Assembly: GCA_944390995.1 (NCBI GenBank)
Contig: CALXSA010000025.1
Span: forward strand, 1 to 18,633
Direction: 5' to 3'
Length of the DNA: 18,633 bases
Source: an uncultured Clostridia bacterium
GTDB lineage: Bacteria; Bacillota_A; Clostridia; TANB77; CAG-508
Under the pieces are notes generated by a model. That model did no database searches and was not told the DNA's origin. It worked only from the letters and a program-made list of their open reading frames with translations. The translations under genes and the position numbers were made by a program. This document shows positions 5,482 to 13,683 of the stretch, piece after piece. Positions within the stretch are counted from its first letter, which is position 1, and every line of letters begins with the position of its first letter.

Positions 5482-8400
5482 TTATTCTGTTGGTTCTACA
5501 ACATATACATACCTTGTAAGTTCTCTTGTATTACTACTTGCATCTGATACTTTGTATATAACTTTGTAGCATCCAGGCTCAGTATATTTCATGTCTTCCT
5601 GTTTTACACTCCACTTAACGCTACCATCATCGCCATCCCAGTCTATTCTTATGTTCTCAGCTGTAACAGTTATCTCACCGTCTCTTAAATCATAAGCTGT
5701 TGCTCCTAATTCTTCATACTCATCACCACTGCCTATAACTATTGTTTGTCTGCTAGCACCTTTTAATGTTATCACAGGCGCTGTGTCATCTTTTAATGTA
5801 AGAATGCTATGTGCTGTTCCTGTGTTGCCTAACTTGTCATCTAGATGGTATTCAATATAGTAATCTCCTAAAGGTAAATCTCTTAATGTTGTACCCCATA
5901 ATTCTCCTTTTGAAAATTCTGTTACACGTTCACCCTTTTTGCCATCTACCATGTAGAACATTTCTGTATTAACATCACTAAAGCTCATTTCTCCAAAGTA
6001 ATTATCTACAACTTTACCATTAGCATAATATTCGTCTAGGTCTAATACATCTTTACCAGACTCCATTGTAATTTTCTCAGGAACTATAATCTCTGGTCCA
6101 GTTGTATCTTGTAAAGTTAATATTTTATGAGCTTCTCCACGGTTTCCTGCATTATCAAATACATAATATTCGATATAGTATTTTCCTAAAGGTAGCTGCT
6201 CAAGTCCTGTATCCCACAATTCTCCATTCGAGAATTCTGTTACTACTTTTGAAGTTTTCTCTCCATCTTCTGTTGCATAATACCACCTTATGTGTACACC
6301 TGCAAGATTTTCTGCATTCATAACTCCATCAAAGTCATCTTCTACTCTACCTTTTTCTGGATATGTTAGTGTATCTTTACCAGCTTCAAATGTTACTTCT
6401 GTTGCTCCAATGTCTATAACAGGTCCTTTTCTGTCTATTTTTTGTACTGTATATTCAACCTCTGTTGTATTTCCAAGTAAGTCTTCTAGAACTACAGTAT
6501 ATGTTCCATTTGCATCATGTACTCTTGTGTATGTTCTGTCACCTGTTTTCTCCCATCCATCTGGAGTAGCTTTTAATTCTTCATTAACTGTTAGTGTTAC
6601 TGTGATATCCTCTTGTGTTGTAAAGAATGTTCCGTCTTTTGAGCGGTTTGAATAATCAAATGTTGGAACTGGCGCTTTTGTATCTATTGTGAATTTAACT
6701 GTCTCACTGTTTCCAGCTCTATCTGTTACTGTGATTGTATATTCACCATTTGCACTTACAGCCTCTCCTTCTCCGTCAGCATCAATTTTATATGCTTCTG
6801 TAACTCCATTTGGTCTTGTTATAACTGCTTTATCAAGGTTTGTTTCCTCTATTCTAGGAGTTACCTCACGACCATATGTTGTTCCATTCTCTACATTTGT
6901 AAATACAGGTTTTGTTCTATCATAAACAACTATACGTCCATTGCTTGTTGGTGTTTGGATAGTATCTTCCATTACATTTCCTGCAAAGTCAACTATGTTA
7001 GATACTTTTATTTCTAATGTTTCTTCAGCTAACCCTGTTTCCTCTGCTGGTATTGTTAATGTACCTTCATATAAGTATTTTGATTCTTCCTTTTTAACTT
7101 TTTCATTTAATGTCATTTCTACATTTCTTCCAGCAATTGTTACTGTTGGAGCTTGCTCTAATTCTTCTGTAAACATCATTGCAAACTCAAATTCTTCACC
7201 GTTCTTTACATAGTAATATTTGTTTTTGTCCTCACCAATATAAGGATTATCTTCTTTATCTTGGCTTAATCTTACTGTAGAATATACTCTTGCTGGAGCT
7301 ATTGTATCATAAATAGCTTGTGCATAATCTGTACGGTTTATATTTTCTTCAGTTAATTCAACTCCTGTATTTCCTGCTGCATCAGCATATCCGTAAATTT
7401 TGAATTGAATTTGACCCTGTGGTAAGTTCATTTCTGGTGTAGCTGTAAAGTTAGCTACATAATAATGAACATTTTCCCTTCCATCATTGCTATATTTAAA
7501 TGCATTGTCACCTTCTAATTCTACATAACCATTATTAGCTTCTGCATTAGTCTTTATAGCAATTTTAGGCTCTACTGCAAGCTTTTCTTTAAACCATATA
7601 AGAACTCTTACATTATCTCCGTCTCTTACATAGTTTATATCGTCTCCCTCATTCATGTGTGTTGTATTAAGTATTCCCAATGTTTGGTATTGAGGAGCTG
7701 TATTGTCATACTCTACCTGACCATATTCTGATGTATATGTTACATCGTCATTGTCAAAACTTGTTTCATTTCCAGCTAAATCAACAACATTTGTAATTGT
7801 AAATGGTACATTTGTATTGTCTTTTAACTGTAATATGCTATTGTTTATTTCAATATCCCATACATATACATAGTTTCCACTTGTCTCTGAATAGTTGCTA
7901 GACCTTAATTCTGCAACTTGAGTATTTTCACCTGAACCGATTGTTAAAACTGGTTCTTCTGCTAATTCTTCGCTAAAGTTAGCTTCTACTCTTAACATTC
8001 CTTCATCTCTTATATATTTACGACGATTTACATCATCTCTATTTAAAATATATAATGGGTGTCCTGTTTCACCGCCTAACACTGGTGCATCATTGTCATA
8101 TGTCACTTGACCATACTCTGATGTATATGTTACGTCATCATTATCAAGCTCAAGCGTGTTGCCTGCTAAATCAGAAATTCCTGTTACTTTAAATGGTATT
8201 ACAGTTCCTTCTGCTAAGTTAAGTTTGCTGTTGTCTATTTCTATAGTAGCCACATAAACATACCAATTTCCATTTTGTCCCTTGTATTTAAGTTGTGCAG
8301 TTTGTGTGTTACCTTCATTTCCAATTGTTAAAGTAGGCTCTCCTTCTAACATTTCATTAAAGTTAGCCTCAACTTTTAATGTTTGACCATTTTTAATATA

Positions 8401-11247
8401 TTGACGGTGTTCTTTATCACTTAAGTTAAGAATGTATAGTGGGAATCCTGTATCTGTACCTATTACAGGTGTTTCTGTATCATACACAACTTTATTGTAT
8501 GTTTTATGATTTACATCATTATAATCTAAAGTTGCTCCTACATTTCCTGCTGCATCTGCATATCCACTTACTTTAAAATTAATTTCACCTTGTGGTAATT
8601 TCATTTCTTCTGTAAGTTGTACATCTGCCATATATACAAACTCTGTATCACTTGAGCTGTCTTCTCTATATGTCATTGTAAATGTTAATTTTTCTTTTTC
8701 GCCCTCTCCTACAAGTACGATTGTAGGTTCAACAGCCAATTTTTCAGCAAAGTGTACGCCAAATCTTATATAATCACCATTTGTAGCAACAGTTTTGTCT
8801 CCACCATTATTATAATGTGTGTCATTGTGTAAACGTAGTACTGTATATTCTGGAGCGTTTGTATCATAATTGAATTCATATGGAGCTGATTCATTTCCAG
8901 CCATATCTCTTACAATTATTGTATTTTTACCTTCTACTAGTACTTGCTCAAGGTTTCCGAAGTAATTTGCATCTGACCATCTATTTGATGTAACCCCACA
9001 AACTTTACCATTTATAACATATTCTTTTAATAGAATATTATCTTCTAAAGCAAAGCTTATTCTGCTAAAGTCTGGTTCATTACCTATTGTATATTCTCTA
9101 TCTTTATTATCTTTTCCGTCTTTTACTGTTAATGTAGGTATTGTTCTATCATATACTATACGTCTTCCGTTTGATGCTTTTTCTATGTTGTCTCCAACAT
9201 TTCCAGCTTTATCTACAATATCACTTATTCTAAATCCAACTTCGCCTTCTGGCATATTAGCTTCATCTTCAGCAATATCATAAGATGTTGTATATGTGTG
9301 TCCACCTTTGTTGTCTAAGCCTACATACTCTGCTGTTAATTTATATTCTGTTCCGTTGCTGTCAATTAATACGAATGTTGGAACTTTTGCTAATTCTTCA
9401 TAGAATTTAGCATTTAATACAATTTGGTCTCCATTTTTTGCATAGAAGAATTGATAACCTAATTCATCATCCTTGTCGCCCTGAACAATAGATGTTTTAC
9501 CTGTAACATAGAAATCTGCTGATTTTCTAACAGGTGCTGTCATGTCTACTATTACAGTAAATGTGCTCTCATTTCCTGCATTGTCTACTAATCTAAATGT
9601 ATATGTTCCGTCATTTCCTACATCTATTTTGTCTCTTTCATGTCCGTTTGTGTATATTTGTTTCATTCCACTTAGCTCATCTATTGCATCAGCTACAAAT
9701 TTTGTATTGCTATAGATTATTCCTTCATGGTCTGGTCCATATACTACATCTCCAACTTTCATGCTTGGTGCTGTTCTATCTACTGTAAATGTTTTCTCTG
9801 ATACATTTCCTGCTATATCTGTAACTCTAACCGTAAATGTACCTTCTCCTAGCCAGCCTATTCCAAATTTATCATAATATGTGTCTCTGTTTCCATCTGG
9901 TGCATCTGGCTCTGCCGTTGTACGTTGGTTTCTGTCTTTATCTAGTACTACTGTTGAAAATGCATTTGCATCTTCTGTTATAACTTGTGGGTCTTCAGTA
10001 TTTACAAAGTTTTTATCATTTAACTCTAGTACTGTGATTGTTGCAGGTGTCTTATCGAATATTACATAGCTTCCGTCTGTTGTTGTTGAAATTGGGTCAA
10101 TTGTATTTCCTGCTATGTCTGAAATTCCGCTTATCGTAAATTCCATATTTTCTTCTGGAATGTTCATGTCTTCAGTTATCTTTATTAATGCTGAATATTT
10201 AAACCATGTTCCATCCCATTGACTTCCGTCAAGTCTTTCAGCTATTCTTGCTTCTTGACCAGCAATTGTAAATGTTGGGTCTTCTGAAAGTGGTTCACTT
10301 ACTTGGAAGTATACCCATACTTCATCTCCAACTTTTGCATAGTTAGGGTTTGCACCATTGCTCTTTATTTGTGTAAATGTAACTTCTGGAGCTACCGCAT
10401 CGACTGTATTTGTTACAGTGTTTGTAGCCTTTCCATTAACTACTGCTGAAGCTGTTATATCTCCTTCAGTTTTTGTAACTTTAACTATAAAAGATACAAC
10501 TTTTTCTCCGTCTACATCAACTTTCCAAGATACTACACCATCATTCAAAGTACCTTCGTCAGATGCTTCAACAAATTCTGTTCCCTCTGGAAGTGCTGCT
10601 GATACATTTATTCCCTCTACTGCTTCACTTCCGTTTATTGTAATATTGTATGTGATTGTTTTCCCTGGGCTAACAAGAGCATTGTTTGTTTCTGCAACTG
10701 CCTCAATAGCAGCTTCTAAGTTTGCTATGTCAGCATTTACTCCTGGTACTTGTGCTTGCATGCCTGCTGTTTCATATCCAACTAATGTTTCAGTTGTTTC
10801 AACTCTTTCTGTTGTAGTTACAGTCTGAGTTTGTGTTTGTGTATTATTGTTGTTTGCGTTATTTGCACTATTATTTGTGCTGTTGTTGTTTGCAGTGCTG
10901 CTTGAGCTATTGCTACTTACAGCATTGTCATTTCCATTGTTATTTGGCTCAGTACCTTCATTGTCTTCGCCTTCTTCACTTGGTTCAGTTGCTGTCTCTC
11001 CGTTGTTTGTAGCTTCTTCACCATTTTCGTCATTATTTCCTTGAGCTGGGTTGTCGCCATTTTGACTTTGTTCAACTTCTTCTCCCGACCTTGTTTCGCC
11101 AGTAGCATTCATTTGAGAAAGAGCTTGTGTCTCGTCATTACCACTAACGAAAAGGTAAGTACCTACAGAAGCTAAGGCTACAAGTGCAACGATTATTGCT
11201 AAAATAATTATGTTTCTTTTAGCCTTATAACTCATTTTATTTTTCAT
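5482..11247 (-). CDS. Giant multi-domain Ig-like surface protein (1921 residues)
   Basis: The N-terminus has basic residues and one hydrophobic span (about 13-34), probably an uncleaved membrane anchor. Residues 36-155 are a disordered Asn/Glu/Ser/Thr stalk. Residues about 185-285 resemble a DUF11-like adhesin domain (PGKTITYNITINGSEAVEGI). Then come about 15 bacterial Ig-like domains, most ending in a D-x-AGN motif at roughly residues 379, 481, 557, 681, 781, 901, 1028, 1156, 1291, 1421 and 1511, with LLGN, NAGN, KLGN and SSN variants later. The last domain (ITLKGASRQTIVIGSGDEYE) resembles DUF5011/HYR. There is no C-terminal LPxTG, hydrophobic span or basic tail, so the adjacent sortase should not attach it directly. 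AAGGGGG lies seven bases before the ATG. It is likely an adhesin or spacer-like envelope protein. Confidence 0.85.
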   Translation of the reverse strand: MKNKMSYKAKRNIIILAIIVALVALASVGTYLFVSGNDETQALSQMNATGETRSGEEVEQSQNGDNPAQGNNDENGEEATNNGETATEPSEEGEDNEGTEPNNNGNDNAVSSNSSSSTANNNSTNNSANNANNNNTQTQTQTVTTTERVETTETLVGYETAGMQAQVPGVNADIANLEAAIEAVAETNNALVSPGKTITYNITINGSEAVEGINVSAALPEGTEFVEASDEGTLNDGVVSWKVDVDGEKVVSFIVKVTKTEGDITASAVVNGKATNTVTNTVDAVAPEVTFTQIKSNGANPNYAKVGDEVWVYFQVSEPLSEDPTFTIAGQEARIAERLDGSQWDGTWFKYSALIKITEDMNIPEENMEFTISGISDIAGNTIDPISTTTDGSYVIFDKTPATITVLELNDKNFVNTEDPQVITEDANAFSTVVLDKDRNQRTTAEPDAPDGNRDTYYDKFGIGWLGEGTFTVRVTDIAGNVSEKTFTVDRTAPSMKVGDVVYGPDHEGIIYSNTKFVADAIDELSGMKQIYTNGHERDKIDVGNDGTYTFRLVDNAGNESTFTVIVDMTAPVRKSADFYVTGKTSIVQGDKDDELGYQFFYAKNGDQIVLNAKFYEELAKVPTFVLIDSNGTEYKLTAEYVGLDNKGGHTYTTSYDIAEDEANMPEGEVGFRISDIVDKAGNVGDNIEKASNGRRIVYDRTIPTLTVKDGKDNKDREYTIGNEPDFSRISFALEDNILLKEYVINGKVCGVTSNRWSDANYFGNLEQVLVEGKNTIIVRDMAGNESAPYEFNYDTNAPEYTVLRLHNDTHYNNGGDKTVATNGDYIRFGVHFAEKLAVEPTIVLVGEGEKEKLTFTMTYREDSSSDTEFVYMADVQLTEEMKLPQGEINFKVSGYADAAGNVGATLDYNDVNHKTYNKVVYDTETPVIGTDTGFPLYILNLSDKEHRQYIKNGQTLKVEANFNEMLEGEPTLTIGNEGNTQTAQLKYKGQNGNWYVYVATIEIDNSKLNLAEGTVIPFKVTGISDLAGNTLELDNDDVTYTSEYGQVTYDNDAPVLGGETGHPLYILNRDDVNRRKYIRDEGMLRVEANFSEELAEEPVLTIGSGENTQVAELRSSNYSETSGNYVYVWDIEINNSILQLKDNTNVPFTITNVVDLAGNETSFDNDDVTYTSEYGQVEYDNTAPQYQTLGILNTTHMNEGDDINYVRDGDNVRVLIWFKEKLAVEPKIAIKTNAEANNGYVELEGDNAFKYSNDGRENVHYYVANFTATPEMNLPQGQIQFKIYGYADAAGNTGVELTEENINRTDYAQAIYDTIAPARVYSTVRLSQDKEDNPYIGEDKNKYYYVKNGEEFEFAMMFTEELEQAPTVTIAGRNVEMTLNEKVKKEESKYLYEGTLTIPAEETGLAEETLEIKVSNIVDFAGNVMEDTIQTPTSNGRIVVYDRTKPVFTNVENGTTYGREVTPRIEETNLDKAVITRPNGVTEAYKIDADGEGEAVSANGEYTITVTDRAGNSETVKFTIDTKAPVPTFDYSNRSKDGTFFTTQEDITVTLTVNEELKATPDGWEKTGDRTYTRVHDANGTYTVVLEDLLGNTTEVEYTVQKIDRKGPVIDIGATEVTFEAGKDTLTYPEKGRVEDDFDGVMNAENLAGVHIRWYYATEDGEKTSKVVTEFSNGELWDTGLEQLPLGKYYIEYYVFDNAGNRGEAHKILTLQDTTGPEIIVPEKITMESGKDVLDLDEYYANGKVVDNYFGEMSFSDVNTEMFYMVDGKKGERVTEFSKGELWGTTLRDLPLGDYYIEYHLDDKLGNTGTAHSILTLKDDTAPVITLKGASRQTIVIGSGDEYEELGATAYDLRDGEITVTAENIRIDWDGDDGSVKWSVKQEDMKYTEPGCYKVIYKVSDASSNTRELTRYVYVVEPTE
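7690..8155 (-). repeat. Recently duplicated Ig-like domain pair
   Basis: Two neighbouring domains of the giant protein share NDDVTYTSEYGQV followed by YDN-x-AP and GFPLYILN/GHPLYILN-type starts. The DNA at about 7715-7755 and 8095-8140 is nearly the same too. This points to a recent in-frame domain duplication about 380 bases long. Confidence 0.6.
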
Positions 11248-11295
11248 AAATTTGCCCCCTTAAATTTTTTGATAATGCTTTTTCGCACCATCTTT

Positions 11296-11943
11296 TTATG
11301 CTTCTTTTGCTTTTATAATAAGTCTGTTTGAATTTCCATTGGTACATGTTACCAATGTTACTTCTCTTGTTCCTTCCTCGGTTGCATCTAAAACAGACAC
11401 ATCGTCCGGGTCAGTAACATATTTGTTAAACACACTATACTTTACACTATTACCATATAAATCTAATATAACTATTTCGTCCCCATTTTCAAGTTCGTCA
11501 ATTCTTCCAAACATAGTTCCATCAATGTAGTTGTGCCCTGCCAAAGTTAAATTGCCTACTTCATTAACCTTGCCATCTCCAACTCTTGAAATCGACTTTG
11601 TCAAAGAATCTTCAGTACTCTCTACTAAAATTGGGTACTCTATATTAAATTTTGGTATCTGAATTGTCCCGATAACCTGGTATCCCTCATATTGAATATA
11701 TCTTGTCTCGTCAGATGCAGGTGTTTCTTTTATTTCCGCTACCACCTCTTGTACTGCCTCCTCGTTCTTCGAACGCTGGCTATATTGTACACATATAACT
11801 ACAATTATTGCTATTGCAGCTATAACAAGTAATAGAAGTACTATAGAAGAAATTTTTAGTTTTTTCTTGCCATCATTGCTCATATTGTTTACATCCCTCT
11901 CTAAACTATGGAATTGGTCAAAACTCGAAGTCTTATTTTCCAC
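11296..11943 (-). CDS. Sortase, class D-like
   Basis: A 215-residue membrane-bound cysteine transpeptidase. Residues 1-28 are cytosolic and 29-53 form a membrane span (IVLLLLVIAAIAIIVVI), leaving the catalytic domain outside. The catalytic triad is visible: His137 in TLAGHNY, Cys200 in TLVTCT and Arg207 in SNRLII. GTIQIPKFNIEYPIL (about 92-106) and the long F-x-R-x-DEL-x-x-GD-x-I stretch fit class D sortases of clostridia, although class B or E cannot be fully excluded. The start is GTG at 11943, overlapping the preceding gene by 11 bases with only a weak ribosome site, so translation is probably coupled. Its likely substrate is the LPVTY protein encoded directly upstream. Confidence 0.9.
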   Translation of the reverse strand: MENKTSSFDQFHSLERDVNNMSNDGKKKLKISSIVLLLLVIAAIAIIVVICVQYSQRSKNEEAVQEVVAEIKETPASDETRYIQYEGYQVIGTIQIPKFNIEYPILVESTEDSLTKSISRVGDGKVNEVGNLTLAGHNYIDGTMFGRIDELENGDEIVILDLYGNSVKYSVFNKYVTDPDDVSVLDATEEGTREVTLVTCTNGNSNRLIIKAKEA

Positions 11944-12871
11944 TTCTTTTTTGCATAACTTTATATGCAGATACCGCTATTATTGCTACCGCAACAATTC
12001 CAAGTGCAATAAATAAGTTTGTTGTCTCATCGTAAGTAACAGGTAAAGCTGTTGTAATTTCTTTGCTCTTTTCTTGTTCCTCTACAATGGTAATTTCCTT
12101 TTCATATGCTGTTAGAATTTGAACATCCATATTTCCATTGCTGTCTTTTAGCCATAAAATATATTGTTCTCCCTCTTTAGCATCATAAGGCTTTGTAATT
12201 TCGTTGTTTGTTGCTTTAGTCCAGTTTGCATCACCAACGCTTGCAACTAATGAGCTATATAAACTTTGAAGCTCGCTATATCCTTGTAGCTTTGTAAAGA
12301 AGTCTGTTTCGTCATTGTATTTGCTTACTTCGTTAACTAGAGCAATTAATCTATTATAGTCTTCTGAAGAACCAGCAACATACACTTTGTAGTAATACTC
12401 TACTCCTTCTTCTCCATTTATTTTGATTTTCTCATCCTCTGCATTTGCTTGAACTGTTATTACATTCGTGATGCTTTCTATTGTTTTTAATTCGTCAATT
12501 GTTTTCGCGTCATTTAGTAGTATTTTCTCTCCATTTATTATTACTTTATCTTGTGTTTTTACCCAAATGTATGTATCTTCAGAATTAAAGAAATTTGCTT
12601 TTAATTCTTCATCAACATATGCTATACTGTTTTGATTGTTGTCTTGCTCAGAAACAATATAGTTTAGGTTTGTAGCATCTTCAGAATTTGAAAATGCAAA
12701 TTCAAAATTTTGATTTAGCAAACCTTCTACGTAAATATAGTATAAATTGTCACTTTCCTTTACAGTAACTATATCTGTATTAGTTGCTAATGCTTGAATT
12801 GGTAAAATACTTAATAATAATGCAACTGCTAAGGCCGCCACTACAAGTACTTTACTTTTTGTTTTAGCCAT
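11933..12871 (-). CDS. Secreted protein with LPVTY sorting-type tail
   Basis: A 312-residue precursor. Residues 1-29 are a signal peptide (hydrophobic VVAALAVALLLSILPIQ, cleavage after ALA29). The body (about 30-270) is acidic and contains two beta-rich stretches plus a helical part (NRLIALVNEVSKYNDETDFF); I do not recognise its fold. The end has the order of a sortase signal: LPVTY at 276-280, a hydrophobic span (about 286-303) and the basic tail KVMQKRSGK. The usual Gly after the scissile Thr is Tyr here. It is the first gene of the cluster and overlaps the sortase gene, so it is the prime candidate substrate. GGGGG lies seven bases before the ATG. It may be a small pilin or surface subunit. 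Confidence 0.75.
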   Translation of the reverse strand: MAKTKSKVLVVAALAVALLLSILPIQALATNTDIVTVKESDNLYYIYVEGLLNQNFEFAFSNSEDATNLNYIVSEQDNNQNSIAYVDEELKANFFNSEDTYIWVKTQDKVIINGEKILLNDAKTIDELKTIESITNVITVQANAEDEKIKINGEEGVEYYYKVYVAGSSEDYNRLIALVNEVSKYNDETDFFTKLQGYSELQSLYSSLVASVGDANWTKATNNEITKPYDAKEGEQYILWLKDSNGNMDVQILTAYEKEITIVEEQEKSKEITTALPVTYDETTNLFIALGIVAVAIIAVSAYKVMQKRSGK

Positions 12872-12898
12872 TTTTTTACCCCCTTTTTGTTAAATTTT

Positions 12899-12917
12899 GG
12901 CATATCAATTATATGCC
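12899..12917 (-). promoter_or_regulatory. -10 region inside a dyad upstream of the surface cluster
   Basis: GGCATAT/ATATGCC with a 5-base gap encloses a consensus TATAAT on the minus strand (12908-12913). At the usual spacing only CTACTC is found instead of a -35, so this promoter may need an activator, or the dyad may be a repressor site. Confidence 0.5.
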
Positions 12918-12940
12918 AGAATTACAGTAAGAGTAGTGTT

Positions 12941-12959
12941 TTAACCTGTGTCAGGTTAA
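12941..12959. promoter_or_regulatory. 19-bp palindromic operator in the divergent region
   Basis: TTAACCTGTGTCAGGTTAA has perfect 8-bp arms around TGT. It is centred about 49 bases upstream of the likely start of surface-cluster transcription, and about 140 bases upstream of the likely marR transcription start. It is the most symmetrical site in this region and suits a dimeric regulator. Confidence 0.55.
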
Positions 12960-12989
12960 GCCTACGTTTTACTATTTCTCTTACATATT

Positions 12990-13010
12990 TTGCAAAGTAG
13001 GGACACGTCT
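12990..13010. repeat. Dispersed GGGACACGTC repeat, truncated copy
   Basis: Twenty-one bases (TTGCAAAGTAGGGACACGTC and one more) are identical to 1805-1825. The similarity stops abruptly on both sides, so this looks like a truncated copy. Confidence 0.7.
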
Positions 13011-13055
13011 AAACTCAAAATTAGCATTATACTCACCCACAGCTCAGAAGCTTTC

Positions 13056-13084
13056 TTGACAAACCGCCAATATAATAATAAAAT
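13056..13084 (+). promoter_or_regulatory. Promoter of the marR-type gene
   Basis: A consensus TTGACA (13056-13061) and TAAAAT (13079-13084) are 17 bases apart, about 80 bases before the TTG start. Confidence 0.65.
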
Positions 13085-13109
13085 TTAAGCATATAAAATG
13101 TTTAGTTGA

Positions 13110-13135
13110 CTGGAAAAATATTAGTATTTTTCCAG
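13110..13135 (+). promoter_or_regulatory. Perfect hairpin/dyad in the marR leader
   Basis: CTGGAAAAATA and TATTTTTCCAG form an 11-bp perfect inverted repeat with a TTAG gap between the marR promoter and its ribosome site. MarR proteins often repress themselves through such dyads. It could also be an RNA stem. Confidence 0.5.
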
Positions 13136-13162
13136 AGCAACCCCACAAACGAGGTGAAACCA

Positions 13163-13585
13163 TTGAAAGAGCATGAAATAGGTAGATATGTACACATATT
13201 ATCCAGACAAATAAAAAGAAATATAGATGAAGTTGTAGCAGGATATAATGTTACTTCTGTCCAGTGCGCAATCGTAGAATATGTTTATAAAAAATCACAA
13301 GAAAGCTATGTCTTTGCTAAAGATATTGAATCTGAATTTAATTTAAGGAAGTCAACTATCGCAGAAGTACTGTCTCTCATGGAGAAAAACGGCTTAATAA
13401 AAAGAGAAAATGTTTCTAAGGATGCTAGACTAAAAAAGATTGTTCTCACGAAAAAAGCAATGGAGATAAGAAAAAATGTTAGTAAAGCAATAGAAGATGT
13501 TGAAGTAAAGATGCGCGAGGGACTTACAGACGAAGAACTAGAAGAATTTATTAGGTTGATTTCAAAAATATCAAATAATTTATAA
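13163..13585 (+). CDS. MarR-family transcriptional regulator
   Basis: A 140-residue winged-helix dimer. The helix-turn-helix runs from about residue 52 to 75 (KDIESEFNLRKSTIAEVLSL), followed by the MarR wing with the DAR motif (ENVSKDARLKKIVLTKKA). Helices at both ends (YVHILSRQIKRNIDEVVAGY and the C-terminal EELEEFIRLISKIS) form the dimer interface. TTG at 13163 is chosen because GAGGTG lies six bases before it and the family pattern starts there; an upstream in-frame ATG at 13106 would run through the leader hairpin. It is divergent from the sortase/surface cluster, which it may control together with itself. The ligand cannot be predicted. Confidence 0.85.
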   Translation: MKEHEIGRYVHILSRQIKRNIDEVVAGYNVTSVQCAIVEYVYKKSQESYVFAKDIESEFNLRKSTIAEVLSLMEKNGLIKRENVSKDARLKKIVLTKKAMEIRKNVSKAIEDVEVKMREGLTDEELEEFIRLISKISNNL

Positions 13586-13592
13586 ATGTATA

Positions 13593-13683
13593 AACGTGTC
13601 CCTATATTGCAAAAATTTGCAAGTTGGGGACACGTTAAAAATTGCAAATTTTTGCAAGAAAAGACGTGTCCCTACTTTGCAAG
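13593..13683. repeat. Dispersed GGGACACGTC repeat, double inverted copy
   Basis: AACGTGTCCC (13593-13602) and GGGACACGTT (13627-13636) form a 10-bp inverted repeat around a second palindrome TTGCAAA/TTTGCAA. Immediately after it, 13652-13683 is the exact 32-base inverse of 1804-1835. The unit begins 8 bases after the marR stop and ends exactly at the ycaO stop codon, filling the space between convergent genes, where it may terminate both. Confidence 0.75.

Noticed and set aside
10358..10828. 156-codon plus-strand frame opposite the giant Ig gene
   Set aside because: It mirrors the low-complexity Thr/Val codons of the real gene and has no ribosome site; the same applies to other plus-strand frames within 5500-11250.
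13106..13162. Longer N-terminus for the MarR protein from ATG 13106
   Set aside because: It would translate the leader hairpin; GAGGTG is correctly placed for TTG 13163, where family similarity begins.
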